A DNA stretch of 64,000 bases from Pedobacter sp. Hv1 (GTDB lineage: Bacteria; Bacteroidota; Bacteroidia; Sphingobacteriales; Sphingobacteriaceae): assembly GCF_001412215.1 (NCBI RefSeq), contig NZ_LLWP01000005.1, positions 248,001-312,000 of the forward strand, given 5' to 3'. Below, piece by piece: positions 1-9,227 of the stretch; position 1 is the first letter of the stretch; each line of letters opens with the position of its first letter. Position numbers and translations under genes: made by a program. Under the pieces are notes generated by a model. It saw only the letters and a program-made list of their open reading frames with translations. It ran no database searches and was not told the DNA's origin.

Positions 1-363
1 ATTACAGATCAGATAGTAGCTAGTGAAAAGACACTCCTAAAGGCCATTAAAGACAGAGATATAGCGAGTTTGGACAATTTATTACACGATGATTTATTGT
101 TTAACCTGCCCAGCGGACAAACGATAACCAAAGCAGCAGATCTAGATACGCACCGTTCTGGTCTGATAACCATTTTCACTATCGAAGCAAAAGAGCAACA
201 GATAAATATGATTGGCGATACTGCTGTAGTTGCTGTAACCATCAACCTTAAAGGTAAATACATAGATCACTCAATAGATGGCACATTTAGCTATCTAAGG
301 GTTTGGAAAAACTTTAACAACCAATGGAAAGTAATTGCAGGCAGTTGTATTGAGCTCAATTAG
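1..363 (+). CDS. NTF2-like (DUF4440/SnoaL-type) protein, 5' truncated
   Basis: The frame is open from the first base of the window, so the start codon lies outside; about 120 residues are visible. The content (a run beginning ITDQIVASEK, then LLHDDLLFNLPSG near the middle, and FSYLRVWKNFNNQWKVIAGSC at the end) fits the small cone-shaped NTF2/SnoaL fold of DUF4440 proteins, whose last strands typically read 'R(V/Y)W.....W.(I/V)'. Such proteins are often cytoplasmic and of undefined function. A TTG at 70 could be read as a start, but the similarity to the family begins upstream of it, so I treat the gene as truncated by the window edge. Confidence 0.7.
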   Translation: MTDQIVASEKTLLKAIKDRDIASLDNLLHDDLLFNLPSGQTITKAADLDTHRSGLITIFTIEAKEQQINMIGDTAVVAVTINLKGKYIDHSIDGTFSYLRVWKNFNNQWKVIAGSCIELN

Positions 364-452
364 GCTGTCTCAAATGGCACTATAAAAATACGCCAATCCC
401 CCTTTTGCAAACCACTGCTTCAACTAACTTTGTTTACATCAACACCATTAAA

Positions 453-1007
453 ATGAGAAAGTTAAGCATCTATAATTTCCTATCGCTAAATGGCTTTTAT
501 AAAAATGAGCAGGGCGATATCAGTTGGCATACCCATGGGCAAGAAGAAGGAGAATATTCTGCAGAGATGCTGCAAGAAGACCATATCCTTTTATTCGGCC
601 GAATTACCTATCAGATGATGGAGAGCTATTGGCCAACATCATTTGCATTAAGCAACGATCCGATAGTGGCCAATGGAATGAACGAGGCAGAGAAAATTGT
701 TTTTTCTACCACCTTAAGCCATGCCAACTGGAACAATACCACCATTGTAAAAGACAATATAATTGACGAGATTAAAAAGTTAAAAAACACTCCGGGTAAA
801 AACCTCACCTTATTAGGAAGTGGTCAGGTACTTACCCAGTTTGCTGCACATGGGTTAATAGACGAATATCAGTTAATGATCGATCCAATTGCTATAGGTA
901 AGGGTACACCTATATTTAATGGCCTTGAACAACAGTTAGCGTTAAAATTAACCGATACTAAAGTTTTTAAAAGCGGTACTGTTCTATTAACTTATCAGCC
1001 ACTATAG
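453..1007 (+). CDS. RibD C-terminal / dihydrofolate-reductase-like family protein
   Basis: 184-residue protein starting MRKLSIYNFLSLNG. It has the hallmarks of the RibD_C (DHFR-like, NADPH-binding) family: an N-terminal beta strand followed by 'LNG', a 'LLFGRITYQMMESYWP' segment around residues 50–65, 'KIVFSTTL' in the middle, and 'LLGSGQVLTQF...LIDEYQLMIDPIAIGKGTPIF' towards the end. Members reduce pterin- or pyrimidine-like substrates, but stand-alone versions such as this usually have no assigned substrate. The frame could start upstream at 405, but the ATG at 453 matches the family N-terminus. Monocistronic in appearance. Confidence 0.8.
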   Translation: MRKLSIYNFLSLNGFYKNEQGDISWHTHGQEEGEYSAEMLQEDHILLFGRITYQMMESYWPTSFALSNDPIVANGMNEAEKIVFSTTLSHANWNNTTIVKDNIIDEIKKLKNTPGKNLTLLGSGQVLTQFAAHGLIDEYQLMIDPIAIGKGTPIFNGLEQQLALKLTDTKVFKSGTVLLTYQPL

Positions 1008-1039
1008 TATGCAATTACACATTGGCTCAATGCCTAAAC

Positions 1040-1930
1040 TTATATTTTTTCATTAAAAATGACAAATGGTTTAGCGCTAGAAAGCCGTGCTGAAACAAAA
1101 TCAATATCCCTTACATAAATGGTATTAAAACCATTAAAATGATTTTTTGGATTTAACTTTCGTTGGAAGGGATCATACAGATATGGAAGAAAACCTAAAG
1201 ACAACAACTGTTGATGAATATCGGCATCATCATAGCCATATCGATCGCCACTCCCATTTAATTCAATCACAATTGCTTTTAGATTTGTTGATGCCAAAAT
1301 ATTTGACGCCCCTTTGATTACTTCTGTTTCAAATCCTTCCACATCTATTTTAAGTAAAATGGGGCATAATTCGGGATAATAATGATCTAGATGGATTGCC
1401 TGTACTGTTGTGGTATTTGCACTGGCATTTTCTACACAATGATTGGTTGTATCTTCATCGTTGGTAAAAAAAAGAACCTCCTTTTTGCTTCCCACCGCCA
1501 TTTGTTCGCACTTTACCATTTGTTGAAGTTTATTGAGTTCGATGTTTGCTAACAAAATTTCAAAAGCATTTTGAACTGGTTCGAAAGCGATCGTTTTAGC
1601 CTCTTTTAAACCACTGGCTAAAATGGTGTAAGAACCCACATTGGCACCTACGTCAAAAAATACATCATCTTTTTGTAAAAGGTGTATCACAAAAGCCATG
1701 TCTTCAAATTCATGAAGACCTGTATAAATATTGCCAGTAACACCCGTTAATTTCTTTTTTGCCCAAAACTTGGTATGCTCAACAAATGGGACGGCAGTAA
1801 GCCCAGTTGACATGGAAGAGCTGAGTTGCCAACTGACAAATCTATAAAAAGAGCGATATTTATGCCTTTTGGCTAAGGGATGTTTAATAATGAAGTTAAA
1901 AGTTCTTTTGATGGCGGAGAGCATGGTCAT
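1040..1930 (-). CDS. FkbM family SAM-dependent methyltransferase
   Basis: 296 residues. A Rossmann SAM-binding motif (DVFFDVGANVGSYTILAS, about residues 89–106) is followed by an acidic loop (AFEPVQNAFEILLANIELN), and 'LLKIDVEGFETEVIKGA' lies near residue 195–210; this order is diagnostic of FkbM-type methyltransferases. These O-methylate sugars or small molecules, in Bacteroidota often within polysaccharide or exopolymer loci. No glycan genes flank it here, so the substrate cannot be inferred. Two in-frame ATGs at the start (codons 1 and 3) make the exact start uncertain by six bases. Confidence 0.85.
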   Translation of the reverse strand: MTMLSAIKRTFNFIIKHPLAKRHKYRSFYRFVSWQLSSSMSTGLTAVPFVEHTKFWAKKKLTGVTGNIYTGLHEFEDMAFVIHLLQKDDVFFDVGANVGSYTILASGLKEAKTIAFEPVQNAFEILLANIELNKLQQMVKCEQMAVGSKKEVLFFTNDEDTTNHCVENASANTTTVQAIHLDHYYPELCPILLKIDVEGFETEVIKGASNILASTNLKAIVIELNGSGDRYGYDDADIHQQLLSLGFLPYLYDPFQRKLNPKNHFNGFNTIYVRDIDFVSARLSSAKPFVIFNEKI

Positions 1931-2077
1931 TTTTGACTACAAGATAAGGTTTAGTTCTTTTATTTCAAGATTCAATAAAATTGGCCAATAACAACCCTTT
2001 AAAAGTGCGCTAGTTTATCAAGTTATAGGCTTATATAATGTATAATTGTGCCTATCTTTACGTAAACCACATTCCCC

Positions 2078-2605
2078 ATGCAAAACGATTATCTAAAAAG
2101 TGCCAAAACACAATTTGAATATTACAAAACGCTAGGCGATAAAACCATTGCTCAACTGGACGAGGCCCAACTATTTTGGCAATACAATGAAGAAAGCAAT
2201 AGCATAGCTATGATTGTTAACCACCTTAGTGGCAACATGCTATCGAGATGGACGGATTTTTTAACCAGCGATGGCGAAAAGGAATGGCGCAACAGAGACG
2301 AAGAATTTGAAGCCACCAAAGGCACCAAAGAAGAATTGTTAAACAAATGGAACAAGGGTTGGGCTTGCCTATTCGATGGCATTAATGCTTTAACCACAGC
2401 CGATCTTACCAAGGAAGTATTTATCCGTAACCAAGGCCATACCGTTACCGAAGCCATTAACAGACAATTGGCCCATTACCCTTACCACATAGGGCAGATC
2501 GTTTTTCTTGGTAAAATGTGCATCAATCAAAACTGGCAATCGTTGTCTATCCCCAAAGGCAATTCAGATAGCTTCAATGCAGAGATGTTTGCCAAACACA
2601 AATAA
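2078..2605 (+). CDS. DinB-superfamily protein (DUF1572-like)
   Basis: 175 residues, predicted four-helix bundle. Histidines in 'IVNHLSGNMLSRWTDF' (about residues 47–62) and 'HYPYHIGQIVFLGKM' (about 137–151) sit where DinB/YfiT proteins bind a divalent metal, and the N-terminal 'AKTQFEYYKTLGDKTIAQL' matches DUF1572. Members of the superfamily include bacillithiol- or mycothiol-dependent transferases, but DUF1572 proteins are uncharacterised. ATG chosen at 2078, after an AT-rich leader. Stands alone between divergent and downstream repeat-rich spacers. Confidence 0.75.
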   Translation: MQNDYLKSAKTQFEYYKTLGDKTIAQLDEAQLFWQYNEESNSIAMIVNHLSGNMLSRWTDFLTSDGEKEWRNRDEEFEATKGTKEELLNKWNKGWACLFDGINALTTADLTKEVFIRNQGHTVTEAINRQLAHYPYHIGQIVFLGKMCINQNWQSLSIPKGNSDSFNAEMFAKHK

Positions 2606-2639
2606 GAACACCCAACCAATCTATATTTAACATTAAGAA

Positions 2640-2810
2640 ATGAAGTAGGAAAGTAATTGTATTTTCTTCCAACAAACCTTCAATTTCTTAATGCCTTAAT
2701 GTTTCAGAGCAAAGAAGAACTGAAGGGCTTTGTAATTGAATCTTCTTCAAACAAGCCTTCACTTTTCTTCATGTCTTCATGTTTCAAATCAAATGGAACG
2801 TAAAATATTT
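2640..2810. repeat. Two diverged copies of a ~79-bp tandem duplication
   Basis: Two similar stretches start near 2656 and 2735. Each reads roughly 'attg.at.ttcttc.aaca..ccttca' followed by 'cttaatg..tcatgtttca'. They lie in the non-coding gap between the DinB-like gene and the cupin gene. No ORF of note and no convincing hairpin; probably a degenerate intergenic repeat. Confidence 0.5.
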
Positions 2811-2865
2811 AACATTTCTTGTCCCATACCCACCTTAAATATTAACTTTATGGAAATATTTGATC

Positions 2866-3198
2866 ATGCAAGAAGCAATTTTCCGTCAGTTTGCCGATAT
2901 CGAAATTAAGGAGATGACTCCCGGATTTTTTTCTAAACTGATCCATACAGAAAATAATACCATCAACTTTATCGAGATCAAAGCAGGTAGCGATTCTCCT
3001 ATCCATAGCCACCCCCACCATCAATGTGCCTTTGTGTTAAAAGGTCAGTTTGAGATGACTGTTGGTGCTGAAACCCAGATTTTAGATACAGGTAAATTTG
3101 TACTTATTCCGGGTGGTATACCACATGGTGGTAGAGCGGTTACCGACTGTACTTTACTGGATATCTTTAGTCCAGGTAGAGAAGATTTTAAATACTAA
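2866..3198 (+). CDS. Small single-domain cupin protein
   Basis: 110 residues forming one cupin barrel. Motif 1 is 'SPIHSHPHHQCAFVLKGQFEM' (metal-binding His cluster plus the later Glu) and motif 2 is 'FVLIPGGIPHGG', with the conserved Pro-Gly and final His. Small cupins act as sugar isomerases, dioxygenases or ligand sensors; nothing here picks among them. The ATG at 2866 is preferred to the TTG at 2860. The gene is followed four bases later by the YjbQ gene, so the two are probably co-transcribed. Confidence 0.85.
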   Translation: MQEAIFRQFADIEIKEMTPGFFSKLIHTENNTINFIEIKAGSDSPIHSHPHHQCAFVLKGQFEMTVGAETQILDTGKFVLIPGGIPHGGRAVTDCTLLDIFSPGREDFKY

Positions 3199-3202
3199 GG
3201 CC

Positions 3203-3625
3203 ATGCAATTCTTTCAAAAAAAATTGAGTTTAAAAGCTAAACGTAGAGGTTTCCATCTCATTACCGACGAAATTATACATGCGATACCAGAATTGAGTAT
3301 CTTAAGAACAGGCTTATTGCAAGTGTTTATTCAACATACTTCTGCCTCATTGACCATTAACGAAAATGCCGACCCAACGGTACGCATGGATTTTGAAACT
3401 TGGTTTAATAAAGCGGTGCAAGAGAACGATCCAGATTACACACACGATTACGAAGGGGCCGATGATATGCCTGCACACCTTAAGTCTGCATTGCTAGATA
3501 CCTCATTACTTATCCCTATAAACGACGGTCAACTGGCCTTAGGTACATGGCAGGGCATTTACCTTTGCGAGCATCGCAATTATGGTGGCAACCGAAATGT
3601 AATGCTTACTGCTTGGGGCATTTAA
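3203..3625 (+). CDS. YjbQ/UPF0047 family protein (secondary thiamine-phosphate synthase-like)
   Basis: 140 residues beginning MQFFQKKLSLKAK. The family signature is clear: 'GLLQVFIQHTSASLTINENADP' in the first half, the 'DMPAHLKSAL' segment, 'LALGTWQGIYLCEHR' and a C-terminal arginine-rich strand. E. coli YjbQ can supply weak thiamine-phosphate synthase activity when ThiE is missing; the native role of the family is uncertain. A longer in-frame extension upstream overlaps the cupin gene and is unlikely, because family members start near this ATG. Downstream of the cupin in a probable two-gene operon. Confidence 0.85.
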   Translation: MQFFQKKLSLKAKRRGFHLITDEIIHAIPELSILRTGLLQVFIQHTSASLTINENADPTVRMDFETWFNKAVQENDPDYTHDYEGADDMPAHLKSALLDTSLLIPINDGQLALGTWQGIYLCEHRNYGGNRNVMLTAWGI

Positions 3626-3876
3626 TTAACTAATAGTTAATATTGCAAGATGCCAATCTTTAACATTAAGAAATGAAGGTATTTAAGTAAAATATTTATA
3701 ATGAGTTCATTGGCTCATTAGTTCATTAGTCATTGGTTCAATAGTCAATAGGAAAATTTAGCAGATCTATACCAATTTTGTGAATATTTTCAATAAACTT
3801 CACATTTTGTGAACACCCATCTATTTTCTATTCCCTATTTACTACTTCCTATTTTCTATTTACTATTCACCATTTC

Positions 3877-5859
3877 CTAGTTCAAAACCGTTTCAATCCA
3901 ATTTCCATCTTCTTTGATAATCTCTATCAGCTCATCTAGCGCTGAAGGCGTGTTTACATTTTTCTTTACCACTTCTTTACCGCGGTACAAAGTAATTTTA
4001 CCAGGGCCAGTGCCTACATACCCATAATCGGCATCGGCCATTTCGCCTGGGCCATTAACAATGCAGCCCATAATGGCAATCTTTATTCCCTTTAAATGGT
4101 CGGTTTTAGAGCGAATGTACTGTGTAGTTTCTTGCAAATCGAACAAGGTACGGCCACAGCTTGGGCAAGAGATATATTCTGTTTTAGAGATTCGTGTACG
4201 TGTGGCCTGTAAAATACCAAAACTGGTGGTGTTTACTAGGGCCAAACCAATACTTGCAGGGGCATTGATCCAAACCCCATCGCCAAAGCCATCAGTTAAT
4301 AAGGCACCCAGATCACTGGCCGCAGCTAACATCAATTGATCTGCATCTACATTTTGGTACGTTCTTTTAACAATTACCGGCACTTGGATATTTTGCTGCT
4401 GCAAGGCTACAAAAAAAGCTCGCTGTTGTTGCATACCCATATCTTGGCTCGTGGTAAGGATAACCACGGTTGTAGGGTTTGCTAATTGCGAAACTTCCAA
4501 ATCTGTTGTACTCCACTCATCGGCATTAATGCCTACAAAGTTTAACGTGGCATCTTTAATGTCAACCGTTGCGTACTCGGCTAAGCTAAACAACGGATAA
4601 CAATTGTGTTTATCTTTGAGTTGAAGCCAAGTTTGATAATTATAAACTTGTTTTAAATTACCCGGAAAAGAAAAAGAAGGCAGTTCATCACCCAAATAAA
4701 CCAAATCACAGGCTTGGTCTGATAGATTGTATTTATCTAAACCAGCACTATAATTGTAACCCAATGGGCTTAAAAAATACGGGTCTTTTAAATTTTGTGT
4801 CGTTACATCAACCATTACAACCGGCGGGTAATGACCTCCTATCTGTTGTACGGGGCTGGTAATGCGACGTGCATATTGATACGGGTTATAAGTGGTATTG
4901 TTTACTACCTCCTGAGAACCAGAAGCTGCCAATTGAGAACTGTCGAACTTTCTTTCATAACGATCGGCTAAGGCCCTAGCAACTGGAGCTTCAAATTCGG
5001 GATCTTCAGTTAAAGAAACCCTAATCGTGTCACCCAAACCATCGGCCAACAACGTACCAATACCTACTGCCGATTTGATACGGCCATCTTCGCCATCGCC
5101 GGCTTCGGTAACCCCCAAGTGCAAAGGATAATTCATCCCTTCTTTTGCCATGGTTTCTACCAATAAACGATAGGCCTGCACCATTACCTGCGTATTGCTG
5201 GCTTTCATAGAAATACACAGGTTGTAATAGTTTTGGTCTTCGCACATGCGGATAAACTCCATAGCCGATTCTACCATTCCTCTGGGGGTATCGCCATAAT
5301 GGCTCATGATCCGGTCTGACAGTGAACCATGGTTGGTACCAATACGCATGGCCGTACCATATTCTTTACAGATTTTAACCAGTGGCGTAAATTTTTTATA
5401 GATGCGATCTAACTCTGCCTGATATGCTGCTGTGGTATATTCTAGATTTTCGAAACGTTTTTTGTCTGCATAGTTACCCGGATTAACACGAACCTTTTCT
5501 ACAATTCTGGCTGCAGATTCTGCGGCATTTGGGGTAAAATGGATATCGGCAATCAATGGAACATCGTAGCCTCTTAAACGCAGTTCTTTTTTAATATTGG
5601 CCAAATTTTCGGCCTCTTTAATGCTTGGAGCTGTAATTCTTACATACTCACAACCAGACTCTACCATGCGTATGGTCTGTGCTACAGTACCCATGGTATC
5701 CATCGTATCTGTAGTGGTCATCGATTGGATACGGATCGGATTTAAACCACCCATAGGGATGTTACCGATCTGAACTTCGCGGGTTAAAAACCTCGAATAT
5801 TGGGTTACACTGTTACAATAACCGCCTTCCAATTTGTAGAATCTATCCACTTTTTCCAT
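3877..5859 (-). CDS. ispG: 4-hydroxy-3-methylbut-2-enyl diphosphate synthase, long (three-domain) form
   Basis: 660 residues. IspG performs the reductive dehydration of methylerythritol cyclodiphosphate in the non-mevalonate isoprenoid pathway. The N-terminal TIM barrel is recognisable (VQIGNIPMGG, LIADIHFTPNAA, VRVNPGNYADKKRF, AMRIGTNHGSLSDRI). The C-terminal iron-sulfur domain carries 'CPSCGRTLFD' and 'IMGCIVNGPGEMADADYG', giving the three cluster cysteines and catalytic Glu. Between them lies an inserted domain of roughly 250 residues, as in plant, chlamydial and Bacteroidota enzymes, explaining the length compared with about 370 residues in E. coli. Apparently monocistronic, with the convergent YjbQ gene beyond its 3' end. 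Confidence 0.97.
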   Translation of the reverse strand: MEKVDRFYKLEGGYCNSVTQYSRFLTREVQIGNIPMGGLNPIRIQSMTTTDTMDTMGTVAQTIRMVESGCEYVRITAPSIKEAENLANIKKELRLRGYDVPLIADIHFTPNAAESAARIVEKVRVNPGNYADKKRFENLEYTTAAYQAELDRIYKKFTPLVKICKEYGTAMRIGTNHGSLSDRIMSHYGDTPRGMVESAMEFIRMCEDQNYYNLCISMKASNTQVMVQAYRLLVETMAKEGMNYPLHLGVTEAGDGEDGRIKSAVGIGTLLADGLGDTIRVSLTEDPEFEAPVARALADRYERKFDSSQLAASGSQEVVNNTTYNPYQYARRITSPVQQIGGHYPPVVMVDVTTQNLKDPYFLSPLGYNYSAGLDKYNLSDQACDLVYLGDELPSFSFPGNLKQVYNYQTWLQLKDKHNCYPLFSLAEYATVDIKDATLNFVGINADEWSTTDLEVSQLANPTTVVILTTSQDMGMQQQRAFFVALQQQNIQVPVIVKRTYQNVDADQLMLAAASDLGALLTDGFGDGVWINAPASIGLALVNTTSFGILQATRTRISKTEYISCPSCGRTLFDLQETTQYIRSKTDHLKGIKIAIMGCIVNGPGEMADADYGYVGTGPGKITLYRGKEVVKKNVNTPSALDELIEIIKEDGNWIETVLN

Positions 5860-5939
5860 GCACTACAAAGATAATCTAAAAGTTTAAATATTTAAGGTTA
5901 ATCATCGATCAACCGAGGGTCAAATTCGTAGCTTATAGG

Positions 5940-6542
5940 CTAAACCAAGCGTTGTTTGATCACTAAAGTACCCACAATTACATCGTGTAGGCATTGTTGT
6001 TTCTTGTTTAAAAAGCTATACAAGTAACCTATAAATAGGGGCAATACAGAAAATACCTTGGCAATGTTACGGCCAAAAGAAACTGATAGGGCAATTCTGT
6101 TGCCAATCATATCGGTTACCTTAATGTCCATTAAACGTTTGCCTATGGTAGCCTGTTTTACTGAGGCCTCTGCAAAACTGCTATAAATCAGTTTGGCTAA
6201 GGGCACCAATGCCAAAAGGCTTAGAGCGGTACCAATTCTGAAAATTTGGTTATTGATAAAAATGTAGAGAATGAGCACTACAAAAACATAGATGATCATT
6301 AATAAGAAATAATCAATGGCCGATGCCATTAAGCGCTGATCAAACGAGGCGAAATATTGAGGGGCAGTTTGTTGGTATCTGAAACCCAAAAGCTCACGCA
6401 GTTCTGCAAACTCATGAGCTTCTTTGTAATCGTCCATTCCCGGTTTTCTAATAAAAGTACCAGGTTTAATCGCTAGGCCTTTTAGTTCATCTAAACGATA
6501 TGGCCCTTCGGGTTTACCATTAACAACTACCGTATATTCCAT
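5940..6542 (-). CDS. RDD-family membrane protein with N-terminal GYF_2-like domain
   Basis: 200 residues. The first ~50 (MEYTVVVNGKPEGPYRLDEL … PGTFIRKPGMDDYKEA) match the GYF_2/DUF4339 fold, a small domain common at the N-terminus of Bacteroidota membrane proteins. An RDD domain follows, with 'QRLMASAIDYFLLMIIYVFVV' as the first membrane helix and 'KRLMDIKVTD' and 'NIAKVFSVLPLFIGYLYSF' further on; three or four membrane segments in total. RDD proteins have been linked to ion transport, but that is not established for this subgroup. It follows the LiaF-like and PspC genes on the same strand and may end that operon. Confidence 0.8.
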   Translation of the reverse strand: MEYTVVVNGKPEGPYRLDELKGLAIKPGTFIRKPGMDDYKEAHEFAELRELLGFRYQQTAPQYFASFDQRLMASAIDYFLLMIIYVFVVLILYIFINNQIFRIGTALSLLALVPLAKLIYSSFAEASVKQATIGKRLMDIKVTDMIGNRIALSVSFGRNIAKVFSVLPLFIGYLYSFLNKKQQCLHDVIVGTLVIKQRLV

Positions 6543-6559
6543 TAAGTTATTTGTTTTCA

Positions 6560-6630
6560 GTTTTACGTTACAAGCAGATACTTTATCTAAATCTACTACA
6601 ATTTAACCATACAAACTTATAACGTAAAAC
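6560..6630. repeat. 11-bp inverted repeat in RDD upstream region
   Basis: GTTTTACGTTA (6560–6570) and its exact complement TAACGTAAAAC (6620–6630) flank 49 bases between the LiaF-like and RDD genes. Its position just upstream of the RDD start could make it a long-range stem in the leader or a paired operator. No further evidence. Confidence 0.35.
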
Positions 6631-6648
6631 CGATAACTTGATTTTTAT

Positions 6649-7611
6649 TTAGTATCTATTTACTTCAAAGCTGCTTAAGCCTCCATCTAGGTTGATGAAG
6701 ATCTTTTTTGCTGAAGATTGATAGTTAGGTGTTTCATACAACCCTTCGTCAATTTTGGTAAAACCTGAAAAATCTTTTGTAGACAATCCTGTTTTGGTTT
6801 TGATGCGACAACCAGAGTCTTTAGGTACGCGGATTTTTACATCGGCCACACCTGTTTTAATATTCACATCTGTAATAGGCAATAAGCTTCCCAATTTGAT
6901 GTCAACCTCTGCAGCACCACCGTCAAAATTAAGGGTTCTTACTTTATAGTCTTTTAAATCGAAGTCTATTTGTCCAGCGCCCAGTTTTAAATTCATTTCC
7001 CAAACTGGAGCGGTATTTAAACGAAGGTCAACATCATTGCCACCATCATTAAAAGACCAACTGTTTCTTTTGTTTTTATCTTGTAGTTTAAAGGTTAACG
7101 TATTTACGCTATCGCTAGATTCTTTGGTTAAAATGAAATTGCTGAATCTCTTTCTTACATTGGCAATAAACAAACTATCTGTTGCACCTTTTAAATCGAA
7201 AGAAGTACCACCTCCAGAAACATTCAGGATATTTTTCTTCGCGCTATCTCCAGCTAATAAAGGCTCAGTAAATGTAGCTTTGGTGTAGTTACCATCGTTA
7301 TCCTCATCGTCCATATTCATTTCAATATGGTTTCCTTTACCATTGCCCCACCAGTATCTAGACGAAGGTCTTTCTTGGCCTTTTACAAAGAGAAAAGATA
7401 AAGCAATAACCAAAATGGCCAATGAAATGATATTTCCTGTTTGCGAGTTGTTTCTATTGAACAAGATATTGACCCCTAAAATGATCAAAAATATTGGCCA
7501 AAAACTCCATACGTTACGCCAGTAAAACTCTATAATGTTAAAGTTATCTAACAATAGCACACCACCAATAAACAAAAGCAGTACGCCCCAAATTACTCTA
7601 TCTAGTTTCAT
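6649..7611 (-). CDS. LiaF-like membrane protein (DUF5668-type N-terminus, toast_rack/adhesin-like C-terminus)
   Basis: 320 residues. The N-terminal ~80 hold three hydrophobic segments in the LiaI/DUF5668 pattern (VIWGVLLLFIGGVLLLDN, VWSFWPIFLIILGVNILF, IISLAILVIALSFLFV). The remaining ~220 form a beta-rich region with repeated short strands ('LNVSGGGTSFDLKG', 'LKLGAGQIDFDLKDY', 'LNFDGGAAEVDIKLG', 'IKTGVADVKIRVP', 'FINLDGGLSSFEV'), typical of LiaF/toast_rack parallel beta-helix domains. In Firmicutes LiaF modulates a cell-envelope stress response; here it sits directly downstream of a PspC protein, supporting an envelope-stress role by association. Confidence 0.8.
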   Translation of the reverse strand: MKLDRVIWGVLLLFIGGVLLLDNFNIIEFYWRNVWSFWPIFLIILGVNILFNRNNSQTGNIISLAILVIALSFLFVKGQERPSSRYWWGNGKGNHIEMNMDDEDNDGNYTKATFTEPLLAGDSAKKNILNVSGGGTSFDLKGATDSLFIANVRKRFSNFILTKESSDSVNTLTFKLQDKNKRNSWSFNDGGNDVDLRLNTAPVWEMNLKLGAGQIDFDLKDYKVRTLNFDGGAAEVDIKLGSLLPITDVNIKTGVADVKIRVPKDSGCRIKTKTGLSTKDFSGFTKIDEGLYETPNYQSSAKKIFINLDGGLSSFEVNRY

Positions 7612-7704
7612 TTCGTTAAATTTTATGCTGTAACGGATGCTTAGTTTGCATGAGAACTCTACAACCGCAATTTAATTATTTATCATGCTTGTTTGGTTTA
7701 AATA

Positions 7705-8370
7705 CTAAGGATTTGGTGTTGCCGAATCTTTAGGTTCTTCTGTAATTATAGCCTCCTCAACAGGTTGTTCAGCTGTACTTTTTTGTGTTTCTTCAGTTGT
7801 TTTTTTAAAATTATCCCACTCATTTTTTCTCTGGTTTCTAAAGATCAGACTGATACCTACCGCTACAATTGCCAGTGGCCATAATTTATAGATCTTAAAG
7901 ATATTGAACCATTGCGGCATCACATCAAACTGTCTCAACAAGAAATAAATACCCAAGATCAATATAACTAAACCACCTATGGTACGACCAGTATCGTTAT
8001 TTTTTTTGAATTGAGCTGGATCTACCGGTTGGTTAAAATCTGGACCTGCATTGGGTGTGTTCCATTTGGTCTGCGCACCAGAGTTTGCAGGATTATTAAA
8101 GGCATTTGGTGAGTTGAACATGGCTGAGTCCTCTTGGTTTTTTTTAAAATATTCGTTAAACTTATTATATCTTGCTATTGGGTCGTTATTTACCGGCACT
8201 ACAATCCACATTACAATATAGACCAATAATCCGCCACCAGCTAAAAAGATGGTTGCCAATACAAAAAGCAGCCTGATAATAGTTACATCTACCTGCATAT
8301 AATCTGCCAGGCCAGATGCAACTCCTGCTATGGCCTTACTGTGCTCGTTTCTAAATAATCTCTTTTCCAT
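7705..8370 (-). CDS. PspC-domain membrane protein
   Basis: 221 residues. Residues 1–60 form a PspC domain (KRLFRNEHSKAIAGVASGLA, then 'VDVTIIRLLFVLATIFLAGGGLLVYIVMWIVVP'). A hydrophilic Asn/Pro-rich linker (about 65–125) leads to two further membrane segments (TIGGLVILILGIYFLL and LWPLAIVAVGISLIF), then an acidic cytoplasmic-looking tail (EEAIITEEPKD). PspC proteins sense or respond to inner-membrane stress. The start lies 18 bases after the stop of the SDR gene, and the LiaF-like gene follows, so a SDR–PspC–LiaF-like–RDD operon is plausible. Confidence 0.88.
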   Translation of the reverse strand: MEKRLFRNEHSKAIAGVASGLADYMQVDVTIIRLLFVLATIFLAGGGLLVYIVMWIVVPVNNDPIARYNKFNEYFKKNQEDSAMFNSPNAFNNPANSGAQTKWNTPNAGPDFNQPVDPAQFKKNNDTGRTIGGLVILILGIYFLLRQFDVMPQWFNIFKIYKLWPLAIVAVGISLIFRNQRKNEWDNFKKTTEETQKSTAEQPVEEAIITEEPKDSATPNP

Positions 8371-8388
8371 AACGCTATCTCCTCCTAT

Positions 8389-9084
8389 TTATAAGTTAAA
8401 ATTCAAAGGCTTCAAGATCAGTTCATCAACGTTAACACCACTACTTAAATTTAAAATGGAGTATAGAGAATTGGCAATATCTTCTGGTTGTACAAACTGT
8501 TCTGGGGGTAAATGTGTGCCTTCCCATGATGCTGTTAATGTAGAACCTGGCAAAATTGCCGTTACCTTAACGTTGTATTGAGCTAACTCTTTCCGCAATA
8601 CATTATTAAGACTATACATGGCCGCCTTTGTTACACTATAACTGCCAGCATTATCAATTGTTTGCACACTGGCTATAGAGCAGATGTTAAAAATATGCCC
8701 AGACCTTAACTCACGCATCATTTTTCCGAAGTGTTTTGAAAAATAATAGGCCGAATATACATTTAACCGCTGTTGTTTTTCAAAGGCTTCATCAGGCTCA
8801 TCTAATAGGCTGCCAGGTAAAAATACACCTGCATTGTTTACCAATACATCAACCTGATCAAAAGACGAACTTGCGAACTTACAAAAGGCCAAAACCGCTG
8901 TCTTGTTGCTACAGTCGGCCACCATGGTAAAAACTTTTACATTGGCATGAGCCAATTCTTCTTTTAAAACTTCCAGATCTTTTTCAGTTCTTGCACATAA
9001 GGCCAAATTGTAGCCGTGGCTTGCCAATTTAAGTGCTATTGCTCTCCCTATTCCTTTTGTTGCCCCTGTAATTACAGCATTCAT
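8389..9084 (-). CDS. Short-chain dehydrogenase/reductase (3-ketoacyl-ACP reductase-like)
   Basis: 231 residues starting MNAVITGATKGIGR. The glycine-rich cofactor motif TGATKGIG (residues 6–13), 'LVNNAGVF' and the catalytic 'YSVTKAA' (Tyr and Lys separated by three residues, with an upstream Ser) show a classical SDR. An Arg in 'LCARTEKDL' suggests NADPH preference. Substrate unknown. An upstream ATG at 9111 would add nine residues, but family members begin directly at the first beta strand, so 9084 is preferred. First gene of the putative SDR–PspC–LiaF-like–RDD operon and divergent from the MlaE gene. Confidence 0.88.
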   Translation of the reverse strand: MNAVITGATKGIGRAIALKLASHGYNLALCARTEKDLEVLKEELAHANVKVFTMVADCSNKTAVLAFCKFASSSFDQVDVLVNNAGVFLPGSLLDEPDEAFEKQQRLNVYSAYYFSKHFGKMMRELRSGHIFNICSIASVQTIDNAGSYSVTKAAMYSLNNVLRKELAQYNVKVTAILPGSTLTASWEGTHLPPEQFVQPEDIANSLYSILNLSSGVNVDELILKPLNFNL

Positions 9085-9227
9085 ATATCGAAAATATTGT
9101 TTGTTTAGCACAAAAAAGGGTATTAATATCTAAAAACAATAATATTTTTTAATAAATACACAAAGCCAGAACATTTTTTGTTGTTTCTTTGTATAATATT
9201 GTGTTTACTACAGTTAATCTTTATTAA

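Noticed and set aside
405..452. Upstream start for the RibD-like reductase
   Set aside because: The extra 16 residues do not resemble the family N-terminus, which begins at the ATG at 453.
3098..3202. Upstream in-frame extension of the YjbQ gene into the cupin gene
   Set aside because: It would overlap the cupin reading frame and adds residues absent from YjbQ proteins; ATG 3203 fits.
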